NCBI RefSeq assembly: GCF_000296815.2
Contig: NZ_CAIT01000006.1
Location: 750,777-814,776 of the forward strand
DNA length: 64,000 nt
Source of the DNA: Fibrisoma limi BUZ 3
GTDB lineage: Bacteria; Bacteroidota; Bacteroidia; Cytophagales; Spirosomataceae
Direction: 5' to 3'
Shown: in pieces, positions 45,980 to 55,285 of the stretch
Layout of the letters: each line of letters begins with the position of its first letter
Position numbering within the stretch: the stretch's first letter is position 1
Position numbers and translations under genes: made by a program
Notes under the pieces: generated by a model
The model's database searches: none
Told to the model about the DNA's origin: nothing
What the model saw: only the letters and a program-made list of their open reading frames with translations

Positions 45980-47923
45980 TTACAGCTTCACTTCCTGCTG
46001 AAACAAAGCCACAAACTCATCGACGCTCATGCTCCCGAGGTCTCCCTGCCCTTTCCGACGTACCGAAATCTTTCCTTCGGCCTGCTCCTTCTCACCGACG
46101 ATGAGCATATAAGGTACCTTGTTCACCTCAGCATCCCGGATCTTACGGCCGATTTTTTCGTCCCGTAGATCGACAAATCCGCGGATGTCGCGCTCCTGAA
46201 GCGTAAAGAACAGGTCGTTGGCGTAGTCTTCGTATTTCTCAGAAATCGGCAGGATCGCGATCTGGTCCGGTGAGAGCCAAAGCGGGAAGTTGCCGGCAGT
46301 GTTCTCAATCAGAATGGCAATAAACCGCTCCATCGATCCGAACGGTGCCCGGTGAATCATCACCGGGCGGTGCTTCTGGTTATCGGCCCCGACGTATTCC
46401 AGTTCAAACCGATTCGGCAGATTATAGTCTACCTGAATCGTACCCAGTTGCCATTTCCGGCCGAGCGCGTCGCGCACCATAAAGTCGAGCTTCGGGCCGT
46501 AGAAAGCCGCTTCGCCCAGCTCCGTGACCGTACTCAGCCCTTTTTCGGCGGCCGCTTCAATAATCGCCGACTCGGCACGCTCCCACAGTTCGTCCGAGCC
46601 AATGTACTTCTCTTTATTTTCGGGGTCACGCAGCGACACCTGGGCACTGTAGTCCTCAAAACCAAGCGACCTGAACACGTAGAGCACCAGGTCAATCACT
46701 TTCATGAACTCGTCCTTTACCTGATCCGGGCGGCAGAAGATATGCGCATCGTCCTGCGTAAAGCCCCGCACCCGCGTCAGGCCGTGCAACTCACCCGACT
46801 GTTCGTAGCGATATACTGTACCGAATTCAGCCAGACGTAGCGGCAGATCACGGTACGAACGCGGTTTGGTCTTATAAATCTCACAGTGGTGCGGGCAGTT
46901 CATCGGCTTCAGCAGAAACTCCTCATCCTCGTCGGGCGTATGAATTGGCTGAAACGAATCCTTACCGTACTTGTCCCAGTGACCGGAGGTGACGTACAGT
47001 TGCTTACTGCCGATATGGGGCGTCACCACGGGCTGATAACCGGCCCGTACCTGGGCTCTGCGCAGGAAGTTTTCCAGACGCTCACGTACCAGCGCTCCTT
47101 TTGGCAGCCACAGCGGTAAACCCTGACCGACTTTATCCGAGAACGCGAACAGATCAAGTTCCTTACCCAGCTTGCGGTGGTCCCGCTTTTTGGCTTCTTC
47201 CAGCAGGAACAGGTAGTCGTCCAGTTCTTTCTGCTTCGGGAACGTAACGGCGTAGATGCGCGTCAGCATCTTGTTCTTCTCGTCACCGCGCCAATAAGCC
47301 CCCGCTACATTCATCAGCCTGGCCGCCTTGATAAACCCTGTATTAGGAATATGCGGTCCCCGGCACAGGTCCGTAAAGTTACCCTGGCTGTAGAACGTAA
47401 TGCTGCCGTCTTCGAGGCCCTGCAGCAGGTCAATCTTGTACGGATCGCCTTTCTCCTCGAAATACGCGATGGCGTCGGCTTTGTCAACCGGCTTACGGAC
47501 ATAAGCGTTCTTCTGCCGGGCCAGTTCGAGCATCTTGTCCTCAACCTTCTTGAAATCGTCCTGCGAAAAATGCTGCCCATTCAGGTCAACATCGTAGTAA
47601 AATCCGGTTTCGATGGCGGGACCGATGCCGAATTTTACGCCGGGATACAGGCTTTCGAGCGCTTCGGCCAGCAGGTGGGCCGACGAGTGCCAGAACGTTG
47701 CTTTTCCCTCGGGGTCGTTCCACGTCAGCAGTTGTACCGTCGCGTCGGTATCAATCGGGCGGGTAGCGTCCTGCACGACACCATTAACTTTGGCCGCCAG
47801 CACGTTGCGGGCCAGTCCTTCGCTGATTTGGGCGGCAATGTCAAGGCCGGTGCTCCCTTTCGGATACTCCCGAACGCTCCCGTCGGGCAGCGTCACGCGG
47901 ATCATTACGTCCTGCGCAGTCAT
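45980..47923 (-). CDS. thrS: Threonine-tRNA ligase
   Basis: 647 residues. It charges tRNA-Thr. Order: TGS domain (~5-65), editing domain with [16 protein letters not shown] (~80) and [27 protein letters not shown] (~190-215), class II catalytic core with [30 protein letters not shown] (zinc Cys/His) and [23 protein letters not shown], then [21 protein letters not shown] and the anticodon domain. It heads the thrS-infC-rpmI-rplT run. No T-box leader is seen. Confidence 0.98.
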   Translation of the reverse strand: MTAQDVMIRVTLPDGSVREYPKGSTGLDIAAQISEGLARNVLAAKVNGVVQDATRPIDTDATVQLLTWNDPEGKATFWHSSAHLLAEALESLYPGVKFGIGPAIETGFYYDVDLNGQHFSQDDFKKVEDKMLELARQKNAYVRKPVDKADAIAYFEEKGDPYKIDLLQGLEDGSITFYSQGNFTDLCRGPHIPNTGFIKAARLMNVAGAYWRGDEKNKMLTRIYAVTFPKQKELDDYLFLLEEAKKRDHRKLGKELDLFAFSDKVGQGLPLWLPKGALVRERLENFLRRAQVRAGYQPVVTPHIGSKQLYVTSGHWDKYGKDSFQPIHTPDEDEEFLLKPMNCPHHCEIYKTKPRSYRDLPLRLAEFGTVYRYEQSGELHGLTRVRGFTQDDAHIFCRPDQVKDEFMKVIDLVLYVFRSLGFEDYSAQVSLRDPENKEKYIGSDELWERAESAIIEAAAEKGLSTVTELGEAAFYGPKLDFMVRDALGRKWQLGTIQVDYNLPNRFELEYVGADNQKHRPVMIHRAPFGSMERFIAILIENTAGNFPLWLSPDQIAILPISEKYEDYANDLFFTLQERDIRGFVDLRDEKIGRKIRDAEVNKVPYMLIVGEKEQAEGKISVRRKGQGDLGSMSVDEFVALFQQEVKL

Positions 47924-48067
47924 GTACTTAGTTGTTATAGTTGGTACCCGCAGCCTACCTACAACTGTAAGCTACTTGTTATTGATGTATTATGTAAGTT
48001 GTATGATATAGAATATATGATGTGTTTAGGCATCAGATCAATACATCATGCATCTTACATCAAAAAA

Positions 48068-49279
48068 TCAGTTTCCTCCGATGGGCCGGACCGTACGCTG
48101 AAGCGAGTCGGTCTTGGTCGACAACCTGGCTTTCGGCTGAATGGTCGAAATCCGGAACCGGCTTGTGTCAAGCACTGGCCGCGACCGGGTAGGTGTCAGT
48201 TCCTTTTCCGGCTCAGTTTCCGGCAAAAATAACGAGTTATACGAGTTTTGTGCGTATATCCGGCGCTCTGATCGCCAGAGACCGGCGGACGCCTGCTGAT
48301 CGGCCGGGTTATTTTTGGTTGCTTTGGTGTATGACGCAATCGCCAGTTCATACTGCCCCATCCGCTCGTGGCAGAAACCAATGTAGGTGTCAATCCGTGG
48401 AAACTGCGGCCGGAGCTGCTGCACCCGCTGGTAATGCGTCAGCGCCCCGTAGTAATTGCGGTATTTCTGAAAGATCAGACCAAGCTGAAAAAACGCCTGA
48501 TAATAATTGGGTTGCAACTGCACCGCACGTTGATAACAGACCGTGGCGCTGTCGAGTTCACCAACTACGTGGTAGATGAGCCCGCGGCCATAGTACAGGC
48601 GGGGGTTGTCGGGAAAGTACGAAATCGCGCGGTTATTGTAGGCCAGCGCCGACTGATGATCACCCAGCGACCTGTATACGGCGGCCAGTTGATTATACGT
48701 TTCGAGGTAGCGCGGTTTCAGCCTGAGCGACTGCTGATAATGCGTCAGCGCCTGCGTAGTATCCCCCTGTCGGGCCGCTATCAGCCCACTGAAAAAATAC
48801 GCTTCCCCTTCGAACGGTGCCATCTGGAGGGCTTTGGCGATATACAGCCGGGCTTTCCCAAAGTCGTTCTGCTGCTGCATCAGGTCTCCCTGGAGGGTGT
48901 ATAATTCCGGGGTATCAACGCCTAAAATTTCGGCCCGCTGGGCGCTTTCGAGGGCTTTTCCGGGTTGCTGCAACGCCCGCAGAATCTGCGCCCGGGTCAG
49001 GTAATAGGACCCGATGTTATCATTGCGGCTAATGGCTCGGTTGATATCCTCTAACGCATCGTTTACCCGCCCCATGGCCAGAAGCAGGACCGCCCGCTTG
49101 GCAAACGCCGACGCCGGAGAGGTCTGGTTAATGGCCAGCGTCAGCGCCCGTAGCGCAGCCGCCGTCCGGTTGCTGTCGCCCGGCGGTGGCAGCGGGGGGA
49201 TACGAGCCGTCCGGCGGTTATCACTGCCACAGGCTGCGAGCCCAATAGCCAGCAGGAAGGTCAGCAGATAAGCGCGCAT
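48068..49279 (-). CDS. TPR-repeat lipoprotein
   Basis: 403 residues from ATG 49279, which gives a clean lipoprotein signal (MRAYLLTFLLAIGLAAC, Cys17); the frame runs on upstream to 49444 without sense. Roughly eight TPR units follow (~50-320; e.g. YLTRAQILRALQQPGKALESAQRAEIL is one in outline), with a Ser/Thr/Arg-rich C-terminal tail. Probably a periplasmic scaffold; no catalytic motif. A family of GATGTA words with inverted partners lies in the gap toward thrS (47985-48062). Confidence 0.82.
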   Translation of the reverse strand: MRAYLLTFLLAIGLAACGSDNRRTARIPPLPPPGDSNRTAAALRALTLAINQTSPASAFAKRAVLLLAMGRVNDALEDINRAISRNDNIGSYYLTRAQILRALQQPGKALESAQRAEILGVDTPELYTLQGDLMQQQNDFGKARLYIAKALQMAPFEGEAYFFSGLIAARQGDTTQALTHYQQSLRLKPRYLETYNQLAAVYRSLGDHQSALAYNNRAISYFPDNPRLYYGRGLIYHVVGELDSATVCYQRAVQLQPNYYQAFFQLGLIFQKYRNYYGALTHYQRVQQLRPQFPRIDTYIGFCHERMGQYELAIASYTKATKNNPADQQASAGLWRSERRIYAQNSYNSLFLPETEPEKELTPTRSRPVLDTSRFRISTIQPKARLSTKTDSLQRTVRPIGGN

Positions 49280-49365
49280 AGTTGATTGAATGACGTATTG
49301 ATTGACCTGTTGGGCACTGCCGGGTTGTGCTGAAAACCGGCAATCTGTCCGGTAAAAGTACACAT

Positions 49366-50250
49366 TTACACGGAAGCAAACCGAAAAAACACCCCCAGCG
49401 GCAGGCGCTTCCGGGACGCATCGTCCAGATACAGTTCGCCCCATTCAGCATTGGGCACCTGGCCGAATACCTGCCGGATCAGGTTATCAACGATCAGCGA
49501 CGAAAACCCGAGTGAGTACAGGTTGATAATGAAAAAGAAATCGGTGCGATCGAGCAGATCAGCACAGGCTTTCAGCAGCTCGTTCAGGTGTTCTTCCAGC
49601 ACCCATTTTTCGCCGTCGGGGCCGCGGCCGTAGGCGGGCGGGTCCAGAATCAGGCCGTTGTAGGTATTACCCCGCCGGACTTCGCGCCGGACAAACTTCA
49701 TGGCATCCTCAACCACCCAGCGAATGTTATCCAAGTTGCTGTAATCCATGTTCTCGCGGGCCCAGCTGATCACTTGCCGAACGGAATCGACGTGCGTTAC
49801 GTCGGCACCGGCCTGCCGGGCGGCCAGCGAAGCCGCGCCGGTGTAGGCAAACAGATTGAGCACCCGGGGCCGGCTGACCGACATCGCCCGGATTCTGTCG
49901 TGGATGTACGTCCAGTTGGTGGCCTGTTCGGGAAACAGCCCCACGTGTTTGAACGACGTCAGCGACAGTTTGAAGCGCAGATCAAGCCCCCCTTCGCGGA
50001 ACGACACAAACCAGGGGTCACGCATCTCGGGCCGGGTTTGCCAGTCGCCCCGCTCGGGCGACTGCCGGTCGCGTCGGAACGTAGCGTGCGCCTGACGTGC
50101 CCACTCCTGGTCCGACAGGGATTTATCCCAGATCGCCTGGGGTTCAGGCCGGTCCAGTACGAAACTCCCAAACCGTTCCAGCTTCTGAAAATTACCCGAG
50201 TCCAGCAGTTCGTATTCTGTCCAGTGCTCGGGGGTAAGCAGTTGTATCAA
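49366..50250 (-). CDS. Class I SAM-dependent methyltransferase, RlmI/RlmK-like
   Basis: About 294 residues. The core matches rRNA large-subunit methyltransferases: RVLNLFAYTGAASLAARQAGADVTHVDSV (SAM site in outline: LNLFAYTGAAS), and LILDPPAYGRGPDGEKW (catalytic DPPAYG). It lacks the N-terminal PUA domain of RlmI. The start is uncertain: an ATG at 50328 would translate a simple repeat (50260-50287), so a TTG at 50250, just before the conserved LLTPEHW, is preferred. EVE-domain gene lies upstream. Confidence 0.8.
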   Translation of the reverse strand: MIQLLTPEHWTEYELLDSGNFQKLERFGSFVLDRPEPQAIWDKSLSDQEWARQAHATFRRDRQSPERGDWQTRPEMRDPWFVSFREGGLDLRFKLSLTSFKHVGLFPEQATNWTYIHDRIRAMSVSRPRVLNLFAYTGAASLAARQAGADVTHVDSVRQVISWARENMDYSNLDNIRWVVEDAMKFVRREVRRGNTYNGLILDPPAYGRGPDGEKWVLEEHLNELLKACADLLDRTDFFFIINLYSLGFSSLIVDNLIRQVFGQVPNAEWGELYLDDASRKRLPLGVFFRFASV

Positions 50251-50259
50251 TCGGTTGTT

Positions 50260-50338
50260 GGTTTGTGGTTTGTGGTTTGTGGTTTGCGGTGGCTGGTGAT
50301 TACGAATGAAACACCAACACAACGACAAACCACAAACC
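50260..50338. repeat. Four tandem GGTTTG(T/C) heptamers with an inverted partner
   Basis: GGTTTGT repeats at 50260-50266, 50267-50273, 50274-50280, then GGTTTGC 50281-50287. The sequence GACAAACCACAAACC at 50324-50338 is complementary, forming a hairpin whose outer edge touches the EVE stop codon (50338-50340). It also runs into the 5' end of the methyltransferase frame. Confidence 0.7.
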
Positions 50339-50745
50339 TACTTCCCCATTGCCAGAATTAACTCAAACTCATCGGGCCGGACGGGCATCACCGAGAGCCG
50401 GGATTGGCGAATCAGGCCCATATTTTGCAGGAGAGGGTCAGCCTTTATCTGCGCTAGCGCTACGGGCCGGTCAAAGGCCATCAGCGGCTCTAGTTCGACC
50501 ACAACCCAGCGAGGATCATCCGGCACGGTAGGATCGGGATAAGCCTCCCGGACGACCTGCGCCAGCCCAACCACCGCCATACCGGTTACGCTGTGATAGA
50601 ATAAAACCTGATCACCAATGCGCATGGCCTGCAGATTATTGCGGGCCTGGTAATTCCGAACCCCATCCCACACGGCCCGGCCCTGTTCGGTGAAGTGATG
50701 CCAGCCGTATTTGTCCGGCTCCGATTTGACTAACCAGTAATTCAT
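50338..50745 (-). CDS. EVE-domain protein
   Basis: 135 residues. EVE domains are PUA-like folds that bind modified bases in RNA or DNA. Hallmarks: MNYWLVKSEPDKYGWHHF at the start, WDGVRNYQARNNLQAMRIGDQVLFYHS (~26-52), VVGLAQVVREAYPDPT, and RQSRLSVMPV near the end. It starts after a hairpin that follows the DinB gene. It may be co-transcribed with the methyltransferase, which would suit a nucleic-acid modification theme. Confidence 0.92.
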   Translation of the reverse strand: MNYWLVKSEPDKYGWHHFTEQGRAVWDGVRNYQARNNLQAMRIGDQVLFYHSVTGMAVVGLAQVVREAYPDPTVPDDPRWVVVELEPLMAFDRPVALAQIKADPLLQNMGLIRQSRLSVMPVRPDEFELILAMGK

Positions 50746-50751
50746 AAAAGG

Positions 50752-50832
50752 AATGGATGCCTGACGGACTTGGTGAATGATTGAATCTTGTGTCTCCGTT
50801 CAATCATTCGCCAGATCCGTCAGGCATCCATT
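50752..50832 (-). terminator. Long near-perfect hairpin between the DinB-like and EVE genes
   Basis: The outer stem AATGGATGCCTGACGGA (50752-50768) pairs exactly with 50816-50832, and an inner stem GAATGATTGAA (50775-50785) pairs with TTCAATCATTC (50799-50809). Total span is 81 bp with small bulges. It starts 4 bp after the DinB gene stop codon on the minus strand. Confidence 0.8.
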
Positions 50833-50836
50833 ATTG

Positions 50837-51412
50837 TCAATAATAATCGTCGTGTTCGAAGCTGTCGCCGTATTGCGGACCAAACTCATCGTCTTCGCTG
50901 TCCTGAAAACGGGACCCAGCGCCTTTGAAGGTCAGCGCTTTTTTGAGGATCATGATCTGGCCCGTGTGGTACAGGTCATGGTTGACGATGCCGTGCAGCA
51001 TGTCATAATACGTATAATCACGGCCCGGAACGATGTCCTCCAGGAATTCATCATCGTCCCGTTTGTCGAGTTCGTTGATCAGTTCTTCCTGGCTCAGACT
51101 CAACTCCATCTGCAAAGCCTCCCACTCAAAATCATCAATTTTATCCGGAAACGAACCAAAGTTTTTTTCCGGGGTAGTAATGTCGAACGTAGCGTCGCCC
51201 TGCATTTTTTTCACGCAGAAAATCCGCCAGCTCGTCATGTGAAAAACCAGTTCAGCAATGGAATGCGTATTCGGTGTAATACGTCGACCGGCCATGTCGG
51301 GCGTAACGCCCCGCAGCACCTCCACAACCGATGGACCATGCCAGGCTTCTTCGCTCTCGTAGGTTGTATTTAATAAATCAATGATTCGTATTAATTCGTC
51401 GTTAGGCACCAT
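50837..51412 (-). CDS. DinB-family protein
   Basis: 191 residues. The DinB/YfiT-like four-helix bundle binds a metal through three histidines: here IAELVFHMTSW (~57), and HGIVNHDLYHTGQIM (~139-152), fitting the usual H...HxxxH arrangement. Function varies (thiol transfer, unknown). A TAnnTTTG match (TACCTTTG, minus strand, 51555-51562) lies ~145 bp upstream. The C-terminus is a very acidic tail ending in DDYY. Confidence 0.85.
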   Translation of the reverse strand: MVPNDELIRIIDLLNTTYESEEAWHGPSVVEVLRGVTPDMAGRRITPNTHSIAELVFHMTSWRIFCVKKMQGDATFDITTPEKNFGSFPDKIDDFEWEALQMELSLSQEELINELDKRDDDEFLEDIVPGRDYTYYDMLHGIVNHDLYHTGQIMILKKALTFKGAGSRFQDSEDDEFGPQYGDSFEHDDYY

Positions 51413-51887
51413 ATCGTGTTGAAGCAGCCGAATTGTCTAATTGAAAAAAGCCGTACCGGTTCCGTAGCCAATGACCACGCCCGTACTGAGCAAGGTTCGT
51501 TACTTAAAATTATACCCCATTTCCCCGCTCAACTGAGTAATCGGTTAATGGAAAACAAAGGTACGTTATTAATCAACGTTCGCGAAAAATAACCCGTCGC
51601 AAATCGTGGGGCTCTCCGCCCGGCGAAACAATCCCCCCCCTTCTGGTACCAGAAACGAAATTACCGGCCTTTCTTAATCCCTTCGGCTTGCGCATTTGTA
51701 ACTCGCCATATACTTTAGCCGGTACATTTGATGAATTGATTGCCGTCAGTTCATTTCTTTCAGGTCTCGAGTTGCGCTGGAATACGCCCTGCCCTACTCC
51801 ACCCGCTCAATGAACCTGATGGAAACGGATTTGACCAGACACCAGGCCCTTGGCCCGTTTTCACTAACCTAACCACGACAGAACAGA
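51413..51887. other. Intergenic region between DinB-like and ECF sigma genes
   Basis: Divergent genes face away from this 475-bp stretch. It contains a candidate minus-strand promoter (TACCTTTG at 51555-51562) and a run of 8 C near 51633. No further gene or structure is recognised. Confidence 0.5.
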
Positions 51888-52433
51888 ATGTACAGCCCCC
51901 AGGTCAGAGACGAAGAGTTGATTCGTTTATACCTTAATACGCAGAAAAACGACTACTTTGAAACCCTCTACAACCGGTACGTAAACAAGATATACCACCG
52001 GTGCCTGTCTTTGACAAAGGATACTGCGCAGGCCGAAGACTTTACCCACGACATTTTTCTGCGGGTGTTTGGCAACCTGGGGCGTTTCCAGGAAAAGTCG
52101 GCATTTTCTACCTGGCTGTACTCAATTTCCTACAATTATTGTATGGATCAGTTGCGCCTTGCCAACCGAACTACAACCATCACGCTGGATCAGGAGCACG
52201 ATTACCTGGCCGAAACAGAAACCGACCCTGTTCACGGGCAGCTACAGCAACTGGCGTTTGTTATGAAGGGTATCACCGCCGAGGAAACCCAACTGCTGCG
52301 ATTACGTTATGAAGAAGAACTCGATATTAAATTGATTGCCCAGCGGCTCAATCTTAATGAAAGCGCGGTTAAAATGCGCCTGAAACGGACCCGCGACAAG
52401 CTCCGGCGGCTGTATGACGAACAGTCTCTATAG
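51888..52433 (+). CDS. ECF-type RNA polymerase sigma factor
   Basis: 181 residues. Region 2 is at ~25-95 (FETLYNRYVNKIYHRCLSLTKDTAQAEDFTHDIFLRVF in outline; key AEDFTHDIFLRV, FSTWLYSISYNYCMDQLR). Region 4 is at ~125-175 (GITAEETQLLRLRYEEELDIKLIAQRLNLNESAVKMRLKRTRDKL in outline). No anti-sigma gene is adjacent: the next gene is convergent. It ends before a perfect hairpin terminator. Confidence 0.95.
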   Translation: MYSPQVRDEELIRLYLNTQKNDYFETLYNRYVNKIYHRCLSLTKDTAQAEDFTHDIFLRVFGNLGRFQEKSAFSTWLYSISYNYCMDQLRLANRTTTITLDQEHDYLAETETDPVHGQLQQLAFVMKGITAEETQLLRLRYEEELDIKLIAQRLNLNESAVKMRLKRTRDKLRRLYDEQSL

Positions 52434-52443
52434 CCTTTTCCAG

Positions 52444-52488
52444 CTTAAATGCCAAAGCCCCGATGATGTCGGGGCTTTGGCATTTAAG
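52444..52488. terminator. Perfect 20-bp stem terminator after the sigma-factor gene
   Basis: CTTAAATGCCAAAGCCCCGA (52444-52463) and its exact complement (52469-52488) flank a 5-nt loop. It separates convergent genes. Confidence 0.92.
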
Positions 52489-52500
52489 GATCAACAACCA

Positions 52501-53112
52501 TTACCGTTTGGTACCAAAATCGGTAACCCAGTAATGTTTATAGGTGCTGGTCGTTGTATAGCCGTATCCAATGCCCATGTCTTTGAACTTCGCGCTCATG
52601 ATATTGGCGCAGTGACCCGGCGATTTTAGCCAGCCATCAACCACGGCCCGGGGCGTTGTGTAGCCAGCCGCAATGTTTTCGCCGGCGGCCCGCCATACAT
52701 ACCCTTCGCGGGTCATACGGTCCCAGGGCTGCGAACCATCGCGACCCGTATGGCTGAAGTAATTGTAGGTCGCCATATCAACGGCATGCTTGTCCGACGC
52801 GGTATTGAGCTGTGCATTCAGGGTCAGGGGTGGAACGGCCGGATACGTGGTGGAGCCGCACTGACAGGGTTTGGACCGGGCCTGGTTGATGTACAGCAAC
52901 ACTTCCTGTTGCTGAGCGGTCGTCGCATTGGCGATACGGGCACCGGAAGCCATTGGGGCCGACTCCCCTGCCGTGACAGCGGCATTTCGCTCGGTGTACA
53001 CCGAAGACATGACGGGAGTTGGTTGCGGAGACGAGACATCCTGCTGGTCCCGGTTACAGGCAACGGTTAGGCTTGTCAGCGCAAACACCGATGCCAGAAC
53101 TGATTTGTTCAT
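52501..53112 (-). CDS. CAP-domain (SCP/PR1-like) lipoprotein
   Basis: 203 residues with a lipobox ending at Cys19 (LTVAC). After a linker rich in Ser/Thr/Ala, the CAP domain (~70-203) shows the conserved His in DKHAVDMATYNYFSHTGRDG, Glu in AAGENIAAGY, and the His in SPGHCANIMS, ending with YWVTDFG. CAP proteins are secreted; in bacteria their roles include cell-envelope binding. It is monocistronic. Confidence 0.92.
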   Translation of the reverse strand: MNKSVLASVFALTSLTVACNRDQQDVSSPQPTPVMSSVYTERNAAVTAGESAPMASGARIANATTAQQQEVLLYINQARSKPCQCGSTTYPAVPPLTLNAQLNTASDKHAVDMATYNYFSHTGRDGSQPWDRMTREGYVWRAAGENIAAGYTTPRAVVDGWLKSPGHCANIMSAKFKDMGIGYGYTTTSTYKHYWVTDFGTKR

Positions 53113-53349
53113 GAATGAAGTTTAATTATAGTTGGAATCGATACAATATAAGTTCTATAGTTTTAGAATAACAAATTTTTCATTAACATACTACGCCTTT
53201 TTTGTTACGTTTTCTTCGTGCATGTAATACCAGCATTTCCGGTATTGGGGCGGGCGTTCGCAGGCAACTCGGCCAGCCAACGGTTCTGAACTACGTTTTC
53301 GATAACGCCTGTAAGCCCACCTGGAGCGTGCCTGATCTGTTCTGTTAGC

Positions 53350-54885
53350 TCAATTCGGCCGCAATTGAATTAAACTTTTGTCGGCAATCAGGATGGGGGC
53401 ATCATAGACCGGAATGTCCGTAAAGGTGTAAACGTTACCATTTTTTTTCCATTTGGCGGCTGGAATGTCATAGACACCTCCCGTAATAATATCGACATAA
53501 ACAGGCGTATCTATATTGGCGTTGGCAAACGTGAACGTCAGGTTGCGGGTTGTAGTTGACTCCGTCGGGATGTATTCATTCATCCATATGGTAAACAACT
53601 GTTTTCGCGACGTCTTGTGCCGATAGCCGTATACGGCCATTTCACGATCAGTTCCTTTAGAATAAAGAATGGCATCGGCTTGTGCAGGAACCTGATTTTT
53701 GTTGAACGTCAGGTCAACGTTCTGGATTCGCTGCAGGGAATGGTCGAAGATCGCCGTTACGTGCTGAATAGCGTAGTAGGCCATTTTTGGGCGTATGGCC
53801 TGTCGGGTTGTATCCGATTTGATGATCCCCTTATAATTGAGCCGGTTTATGGGGCCGTTGGTGTAGGCCATCTCGATAATTCCAAAGATGCTGGTTTCTA
53901 TATCGTGCCCCAGATCACCAAGCATCCGGCGCGTGTCCCACTTCGCCTGGGTTAGTTCCGACCACTCATAATCTCCAAGCGCCCCCCGACCGAAACCCGG
54001 ACTTGACGGTGCTCCGTTCTCGCCCTGCCGAAGGGGAAGGGTTGGCGCATACTTGTGGAGGATAGCCCGCAACTTCATCACTTTCGGGTAATGGGAATCG
54101 GGATTATAGGTGTAGTCGTGATACGTGAAATTATCAAACAACTGAATCTTCTTTTTTTCGGCCAGGATTCGAAAGAAGGTTTCAGCGTAGGTCAGGTCAA
54201 TATGTCCCATAGCCAGCCCCGAAACCTTCGCCTGGGGCTGAATGCGCTTGATTATATCGATCGTGCGTATATTCAACGCAGCCGCCTTCTCCGGGGTGTT
54301 TTCCTGGTTATCGCCAAAATTAGGCTCGTTCCATATCTCCCAGTCAGTAACTTTATCCCTGTATCGTTTTACCAACGCTTCCACCCATCTGTCCCAGGCT
54401 TCGAGCGCTTCCTTTGAGGTAGGCATACCGGCACCCAGATTCGACCCACCCCCATCAGGGTAGTTGTGATTACCATACGAAGTCTGCAACCAGGGTTTCA
54501 GCCCCCGCTTATGGGCGTCGTCAATAATGTGGTCGAGCCAGGCCCAATCATACTGCCCCTTAACCTTCTCGGTTTTATCCCACCCGGCCTGCATTCGCAG
54601 CCGTTTGATCCCCAATGGAACGAGGTACCCCTTGTACTGATCATAATCCGTAAAATCTCGATCCAGTGTCTCGCAGCCAATTAACCAGTTAGACGACGCA
54701 ATCTCATTCGTAGAGCGGAGTTTGACCGCACCCAGATACGGCAGATCTACCCTGAATGAAGTAATCACCCGGGTACGACTCGTATCAATTGTCTGCGCAT
54801 TGCCTAAAGCCTTCGTTAGAAGCAGCAATACGGCCAGACCATACTGCAGTTTGCCAACGAACCGGTCGTGGGTAGTGAAGGGCAT
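53350..54885 (-). CDS. Glycoside hydrolase, GH39-like clan A enzyme
   Basis: 511 residues with a signal peptide (~1-30). The (beta/alpha)8 barrel shows the acid/base Glu187 in DWEIWNEPNFGD and a nucleophile candidate Glu289 in RQGENGAPSS, as expected for clan GH-A families such as GH39. A C-terminal beta domain (~390-511) follows. It probably acts on an exported polysaccharide; the substrate is not determined. It precedes a group of secreted beta-helix proteins. Confidence 0.8.
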   Translation of the reverse strand: MPFTTHDRFVGKLQYGLAVLLLLTKALGNAQTIDTSRTRVITSFRVDLPYLGAVKLRSTNEIASSNWLIGCETLDRDFTDYDQYKGYLVPLGIKRLRMQAGWDKTEKVKGQYDWAWLDHIIDDAHKRGLKPWLQTSYGNHNYPDGGGSNLGAGMPTSKEALEAWDRWVEALVKRYRDKVTDWEIWNEPNFGDNQENTPEKAAALNIRTIDIIKRIQPQAKVSGLAMGHIDLTYAETFFRILAEKKKIQLFDNFTYHDYTYNPDSHYPKVMKLRAILHKYAPTLPLRQGENGAPSSPGFGRGALGDYEWSELTQAKWDTRRMLGDLGHDIETSIFGIIEMAYTNGPINRLNYKGIIKSDTTRQAIRPKMAYYAIQHVTAIFDHSLQRIQNVDLTFNKNQVPAQADAILYSKGTDREMAVYGYRHKTSRKQLFTIWMNEYIPTESTTTRNLTFTFANANIDTPVYVDIITGGVYDIPAAKWKKNGNVYTFTDIPVYDAPILIADKSLIQLRPN

Positions 54886-54942
54886 ATTCGATTGCTCAAT
54901 TAGTGGTTAAGTAGTCGTTTATTATCAAAAAGCCAGCTCGCA

Positions 54943-55250
54943 TCAACGCGTGCGCCTGACGCTGCCGGGTATCGCAGTTACCCGAAGCTGCATGGTCGTT
55001 TTGGCCGGCGTCGTATGTCGGATTACAATCCGGCTCAACCCGGGGTTAGGTGAATCCTGTACTGCTTTTGCGGCCGATACATCCTCAACAGTGACTGCCG
55101 TTCCCGCCATAGGCTCGACCACTGCCGGTGATCTCAGCTACCTGAGAATTGCTGGTGGTGACCAGACTTGAGTTGTCAAAATTTACCTGAAACAACAACT
55201 CACCCGTCGCATCGGCCATTGCACGTACGTGGTTTTTCGTTGGTTTGAGC
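54943..55250 (-). pseudogene. Frameshifted C-terminal remnant of a secreted protein
   Basis: Two minus-strand frames join across a one-base shift near 55102. The first reads KPTKNHVRAMADATGELLF and on through SQVAEITGSGRAYGGNGS; the second continues TVEDVSAAKAVQDSPNPGLS to a stop at 54943-54945. Both parts look like real beta-rich protein, and no start codon or intact frame exists. This is what remains of a gene between the hydrolase and the beta-helix genes. Parent family unknown. Confidence 0.45.
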
Positions 55251-55285
55251 GTTTATACCCCATCGTTCTTCATGCTCAGCCGTTT

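Noticed and set aside
47924-48067. A T-box or other amino-acid riboswitch upstream of thrS
   Set aside because: No T-box sequence is visible. GATGTA-type words form only an imperfect inverted repeat at 47985-48062.
50260-50328. Including the repeat-derived N-terminus (TTNHKPQTNN) in the methyltransferase
   Set aside because: The residues are a translation of the GGTTTGT repeat; a TTG start at 50250 next to the conserved region is more plausible.
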